Assembly: GCA_937873155.1 (NCBI GenBank)
Contig: CALMVZ010000006.1
Location: 1 to 38,664 of the forward strand
From: an uncultured Bacteroidota bacterium
Lineage (GTDB): Bacteria; Bacteroidota; Bacteroidia; B-17B0; Aurantibacillaceae
Reading direction: 5' to 3'
Length of the DNA stretch: 38,664 nt
Shown here: piece by piece, positions 35,798-38,664 of the stretch
Layout of the letters: every line of letters starts with the position of its first letter
Position numbering within the stretch: position 1 is the first letter of the stretch
The notes under the pieces: generated by a model
Told to the model about the DNA's origin: nothing
The model's database searches: none
Seen by the model: only the letters and a program-made list of their open reading frames with translations
Made by a program: the position numbers and the translations under genes

Positions 35798-36178
35798 ATG
35801 GATCGCAGGCATTATATATACTTAATTCTTATCCTGCTCTCATTCACAACCTGTAAAAAAGTAAAACTGAAAAACGAATACGAAGTTCTTAAAGGAGAAT
35901 GGCGCTGGTACCGCGGCTGGGGCGATGGCGGAACATCTGAATTAAAACTCGAACTTAAAAAACGCGGTCATTACGACCTTTACCGTAACACAGATAAAAT
36001 TGAACAAGGACGTCTTGTAAAAAAAGATGGCCGCGTAAAATTCATCTCAGAAAAAATATTCAATAATAAAGACCTTATGCTAAATACTAAAATGATAGTG
36101 TTTATGAGCAACGATAGCATTAATATCACCAAAACAGATTGCGCGGATTGTGCTTTCAGTACTTTCCGGAAAAACTAG
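35798..36178 (+). CDS. Small predicted lipoprotein of unknown function
   Basis: 126 residues from ATG 35798; the in-frame TTG at 35792 is less likely. MDRRHYIYLILILLSFTTCKK is a lipoprotein signal with the lipidated Cys at residue 19. The mature part (KGEWRWYRGWGDGGTSELKLELKKRGHYDLYRN...ISEKIF) looks like a small lipocalin-like beta domain of the kind seen in many Bacteroidota lipoproteins (LKGEWxW start), a resemblance rather than an assignment. Ends with a Cys pair (DCADCAF). Located in the periplasm or on the outer membrane. It may share a transcript with the preceding T9SS gene. Confidence 0.8.
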   Translation: MDRRHYIYLILILLSFTTCKKVKLKNEYEVLKGEWRWYRGWGDGGTSELKLELKKRGHYDLYRNTDKIEQGRLVKKDGRVKFISEKIFNNKDLMLNTKMIVFMSNDSINITKTDCADCAFSTFRKN

Positions 36179-36290
36179 GTTTAAGACTCCCCTCCCCCCT
36201 ATTTTATTGTTCTAAATCCTTATTTTAATGCTTTTTAGAGAAATACCCCCTAAAAATCCAGTAACTGTTACAAAAAAGTTTATAAATTTG

Positions 36291-36321
36291 CTTGACACCC
36301 CCCTAAAAACCATTACATTTG
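36291..36321 (+). promoter_or_regulatory. glnN promoter
   Basis: CTTG (36291-36294), 19 bases, then TACATTTG (36314-36321), fitting the Bacteroidota TTTG-N19-TAnnTTTG pattern with one mismatch in the upstream element. Transcription would start about 13 bases before the ATG. A second TAAATTTG lies at 36283-36290. Confidence 0.65.
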
Positions 36322-36340
36322 CCAAAAAAACTCCAAAACT

Positions 36341-38530
36341 ATGTCAAACCGCCGTATTTTAGCCATGCAGGACGTTGTGAACCGCGTTCCTGTAAAGATC
36401 ACCAAAACCGATAAACCCGTTTCCCAGTATTATGGATCAGACGTATTTGGCCTCGATGCCATGCGCGAATTCCTTTCAGAAGAAGCTTTTGAGAGTATCC
36501 AGCAATCTATGAACCAGGGCACGATCGTTGACCGTAAAATGGCTGACCAGGTGGCGGCGTGCATGAAAGCATGGGCTCAAAGTAAGGGAGTAACTCACTT
36601 CACACACTGGTTCCAACCATTATCAGGGGCAACCGCTGAAAAGCATGATGGCTTTTTTGAACCAATTGCCGGCGGACGTGCCATTGAACGTTTCAGTGGC
36701 AACGCATTAGTACAACAAGAACCGGATGCATCTTCTTTTCCTAACGGCGGAATAAGAAATACATTCGAAGCACGTGGTTATACTGCATGGGACCCTACAT
36801 CCCCTGCGTTTATTTGGGGCGAGACATTATGTATACCAACCATTTTTATTTCATACACAGGTGAATCTTTAGATTTCAAAACACCTTTATTAAAATCTTT
36901 AAGCGCATTAGACAAAGCAGCGACAGAAGTTTGCCAGTACTTCGATAAGAACGTAACTAAAGTTGTTGCCACTTTAGGATGGGAGCAAGAATATTTTTTA
37001 ATTGATTCTGCTTTATATAATATCCGTTACGACTTACAACAAACAGGACGTACTTTATTTGGTCATGCGCCTGCAAAAGGACAACAATTAGAAGACCATT
37101 ATTGGGGATCAATTCCAGAAAGAGTTGCCGCTTACATGCGCGACTTTGAATATGAATCACATTTATTGGGAATTCCTGTAAGAACAAGACATAATGAAGT
37201 TGCGCCTGCGCAATTTGAATGTGCCCCTGTTTTCGAAGAAACTAATTTAGCGGTTGATCACAACTTATTATTGATGGATGTAATGGAAAAAGTGGCGATC
37301 CGTCATAATTTCCGTGTACTGATGCATGAAAAACCATATGCGGGGGTGAACGGAAGTGGCAAACACAACAACTGGAGTTTAGCTACAAGTACCGGAAAAA
37401 ATTTATTATCCCCGGGAAAAACGCCTAAAACAAACATGCAGTTCCTAACGTTCTTCATTAATACTGTAATGGCAGTTCACGAACACGCTGATCTGTTACG
37501 TGCGTCAATTGCCTCGGCCAACAACGATCACCGCTTAGGTGCTAACGAGGCGCCTCCGGCGATCATGTCGGTATTCTTAGGCGAACAACTATCAAATGTA
37601 TTGGATGATCTTGAAAAATCTGTCCACGGCGGTAAAATGAGTCCTGAAGAAAAAACAAAATTGAAACTGAACATCGGGAAAATTCCGGATATCTTATTAG
37701 ATAATACAGACCGTAACAGAACTTCTCCATTCGCTTTCACAGGAAATAAATTTGAATTCCGCGCTGTAGGTTCTTCCCAGAACTGCGGCGGACCAATGAC
37801 CGTTTTGAATGCTATTGTTGCAGAGCAATTAAATAAATTCAAAAAAGAAGTTGACGGATTGATGGATAAGAAAGTTGAGAAAGATGAAGCGATCTTCCAG
37901 GTATTGAAAAAATATATCATCGCCAGCAAAAAGATCCGTTTCGAAGGAAATGGCTATGGTGATGAGTGGAAAGCAGAAGCAAAAAAACGCGGTTTGAGTA
38001 ATATCCCAACTACCCCGGGAGCATTAGAAGCTATGATCTCTAAAAGGTCAATGGACATGTATGAATCATTAGGTATTTTAACGCATCGCGAGCAGGAAGC
38101 ACGTTATGAGATCGCTTTAGAAACTTATACTAAGAAGATCCAAATTGAATCACGGATCATTGCTGATATGGTAGATAATCAGATTATCCCTGCAGCTTTA
38201 ACGTACCAAAAAAGTTTAATTGATAATGTGAGCGGTTTAAAGAATATTTTTTCGGCAGATGATTTCAAAAAGAATGCCGCGACTCAAATCGCATTAATTA
38301 AAGAGATATCGGAAAGAGTTTCTGTAATTAAAAAAGCGGCTGATGATATGACTGAAGAAAGAAAGAAAGCAAACAACTTAGACAGCGCTAAAAAACAAGC
38401 ACACGCGTATTGCGATAAAGTAAAAGCTTATTTCGAAGATATCCGTTACAACGTAGATAAATTAGAGAACATTGTTGATGATGCCACATGGCCATTACCG
38501 AAGTATAGGGAGATGTTGTATTTGAGATAG
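36341..38530 (+). CDS. glnN: Glutamine synthetase type III
   Basis: 729 residues, the typical length of GSIII and much longer than GSI. The ATP-dependent enzyme makes glutamine from glutamate and ammonium in the cytoplasm and is the main ammonium-assimilating form in Bacteroidota. Family segments present: FTHWFQPLSGATAEKHDGF, the GSIII-specific N-terminal region; GWEQEYFLID with the metal-binding glutamates; RTRHNEVAPAQFECAPVFEETN; MHEKPYAGVNGSGKHNNWS, the catalytic/glutamate-binding region; and NRTSPFAFTGNKFEFRAVGSSQN. The C-terminal ~200 residues are the helical extension of the class. The start is supported by the closely spaced promoter and the MSNRRILAMQDV N-terminus. The gene appears monocistronic. 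Confidence 0.97.
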   Translation: MSNRRILAMQDVVNRVPVKITKTDKPVSQYYGSDVFGLDAMREFLSEEAFESIQQSMNQGTIVDRKMADQVAACMKAWAQSKGVTHFTHWFQPLSGATAEKHDGFFEPIAGGRAIERFSGNALVQQEPDASSFPNGGIRNTFEARGYTAWDPTSPAFIWGETLCIPTIFISYTGESLDFKTPLLKSLSALDKAATEVCQYFDKNVTKVVATLGWEQEYFLIDSALYNIRYDLQQTGRTLFGHAPAKGQQLEDHYWGSIPERVAAYMRDFEYESHLLGIPVRTRHNEVAPAQFECAPVFEETNLAVDHNLLLMDVMEKVAIRHNFRVLMHEKPYAGVNGSGKHNNWSLATSTGKNLLSPGKTPKTNMQFLTFFINTVMAVHEHADLLRASIASANNDHRLGANEAPPAIMSVFLGEQLSNVLDDLEKSVHGGKMSPEEKTKLKLNIGKIPDILLDNTDRNRTSPFAFTGNKFEFRAVGSSQNCGGPMTVLNAIVAEQLNKFKKEVDGLMDKKVEKDEAIFQVLKKYIIASKKIRFEGNGYGDEWKAEAKKRGLSNIPTTPGALEAMISKRSMDMYESLGILTHREQEARYEIALETYTKKIQIESRIIADMVDNQIIPAALTYQKSLIDNVSGLKNIFSADDFKKNAATQIALIKEISERVSVIKKAADDMTEERKKANNLDSAKKQAHAYCDKVKAYFEDIRYNVDKLENIVDDATWPLPKYREMLYLR

Positions 38531-38534
38531 CGTC

Positions 38535-38557
38535 AGGGCTAAAGCCCTACTCTTTTT
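38535..38557 (+). terminator. Terminator of glnN
   Basis: Short hairpin agggc-taaa-gccct followed by actctttttt, 4 bases after the stop. Confidence 0.7.
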
Positions 38558-38562
38558 TGTTC

Positions 38563-38594
38563 TATAAACCCCGGACTAAAGTCCGGGGTTTATA
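38563..38594. repeat. 14-bp stem hairpin repeat with TAAA loop
   Basis: Perfect inverted repeat tataaaccccggac / gtccggggtttata around TAAA. A partial second copy (agtccggggttata) begins at 38651 and runs off the window. It shares the CTAAAG centre with the glnN terminator hairpin. Confidence 0.85.
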
Positions 38595-38664
38595 ATTCTG
38601 TTTCAATAGTACATACTACAAGTGATAATATAAAACAAACCTCATACCTTAGTCCGGGGTTATA

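Overview
Organism: the window looks like a chromosomal segment of a Bacteroidota bacterium (class Bacteroidia, Flavobacteriia or a relative). The evidence is moderately AT-rich DNA, surface proteins with type IX secretion (T9SS) sorting tails of both type A and type B, promoters of the form TTTG-N19-TAnnTTTG, starts without clear Shine-Dalgarno sites, and a type III glutamine synthetase.

Region 1 (1-22277, all + strand) is one very tightly spaced gene run with gaps of 2-19 bases. It contains the 3' part of a highly repetitive fibre-like protein whose C-terminal segment resembles phage and virus fibre proteins, a 1186-residue protein of unknown function, an endonuclease/exonuclease/phosphatase (EEP) fold enzyme with its catalytic residues in place, and a giant 3671-residue beta-rich protein with a LysM-like array. 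Two glycosyltransferases follow, the second with TPR-like repeats and a degenerate second GT domain, and then a lipoprotein ending in a Hint (hedgehog/intein) domain. The four large upstream products have no recognisable signal peptide or T9SS tail within the window (the start of the first is outside it). I know no named system with this gene order, so it is the best candidate here for an undescribed system. A working idea is a modified, possibly glycosylated, giant surface or extracellular assembly.

Region 2 (22278-29204) holds a decayed serine-recombinase remnant, then on the minus strand a bestrophin-like channel and a T9SS protein built on exactly seven propeller repeats. After these comes a DUF234-type AAA ATPase/nuclease gene bracketed by two copies of a 52-base palindromic repeat. 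The upstream copy also contains the probable promoter, so this looks like a self-contained mobile or autoregulated unit.

Region 3 (29205-30179) is a tRNA-Leu(GAG) hotspot. A 202-base block containing the 5' end of the tRNA and the 3' end of a GIY-YIG nuclease gene has been duplicated 438 bases away, and an 18-base perfect palindrome sits inside the second tRNA fragment.

Region 4 (30180-38664, + strand) is ordinary: a DUF7948/PKD/SprB-type T9SS type B protein, rplS (L19) with a consensus promoter and a strong terminator, a second T9SS type B protein, a small lipoprotein, and glnN (glutamine synthetase III). The right edge carries hairpin repeats.
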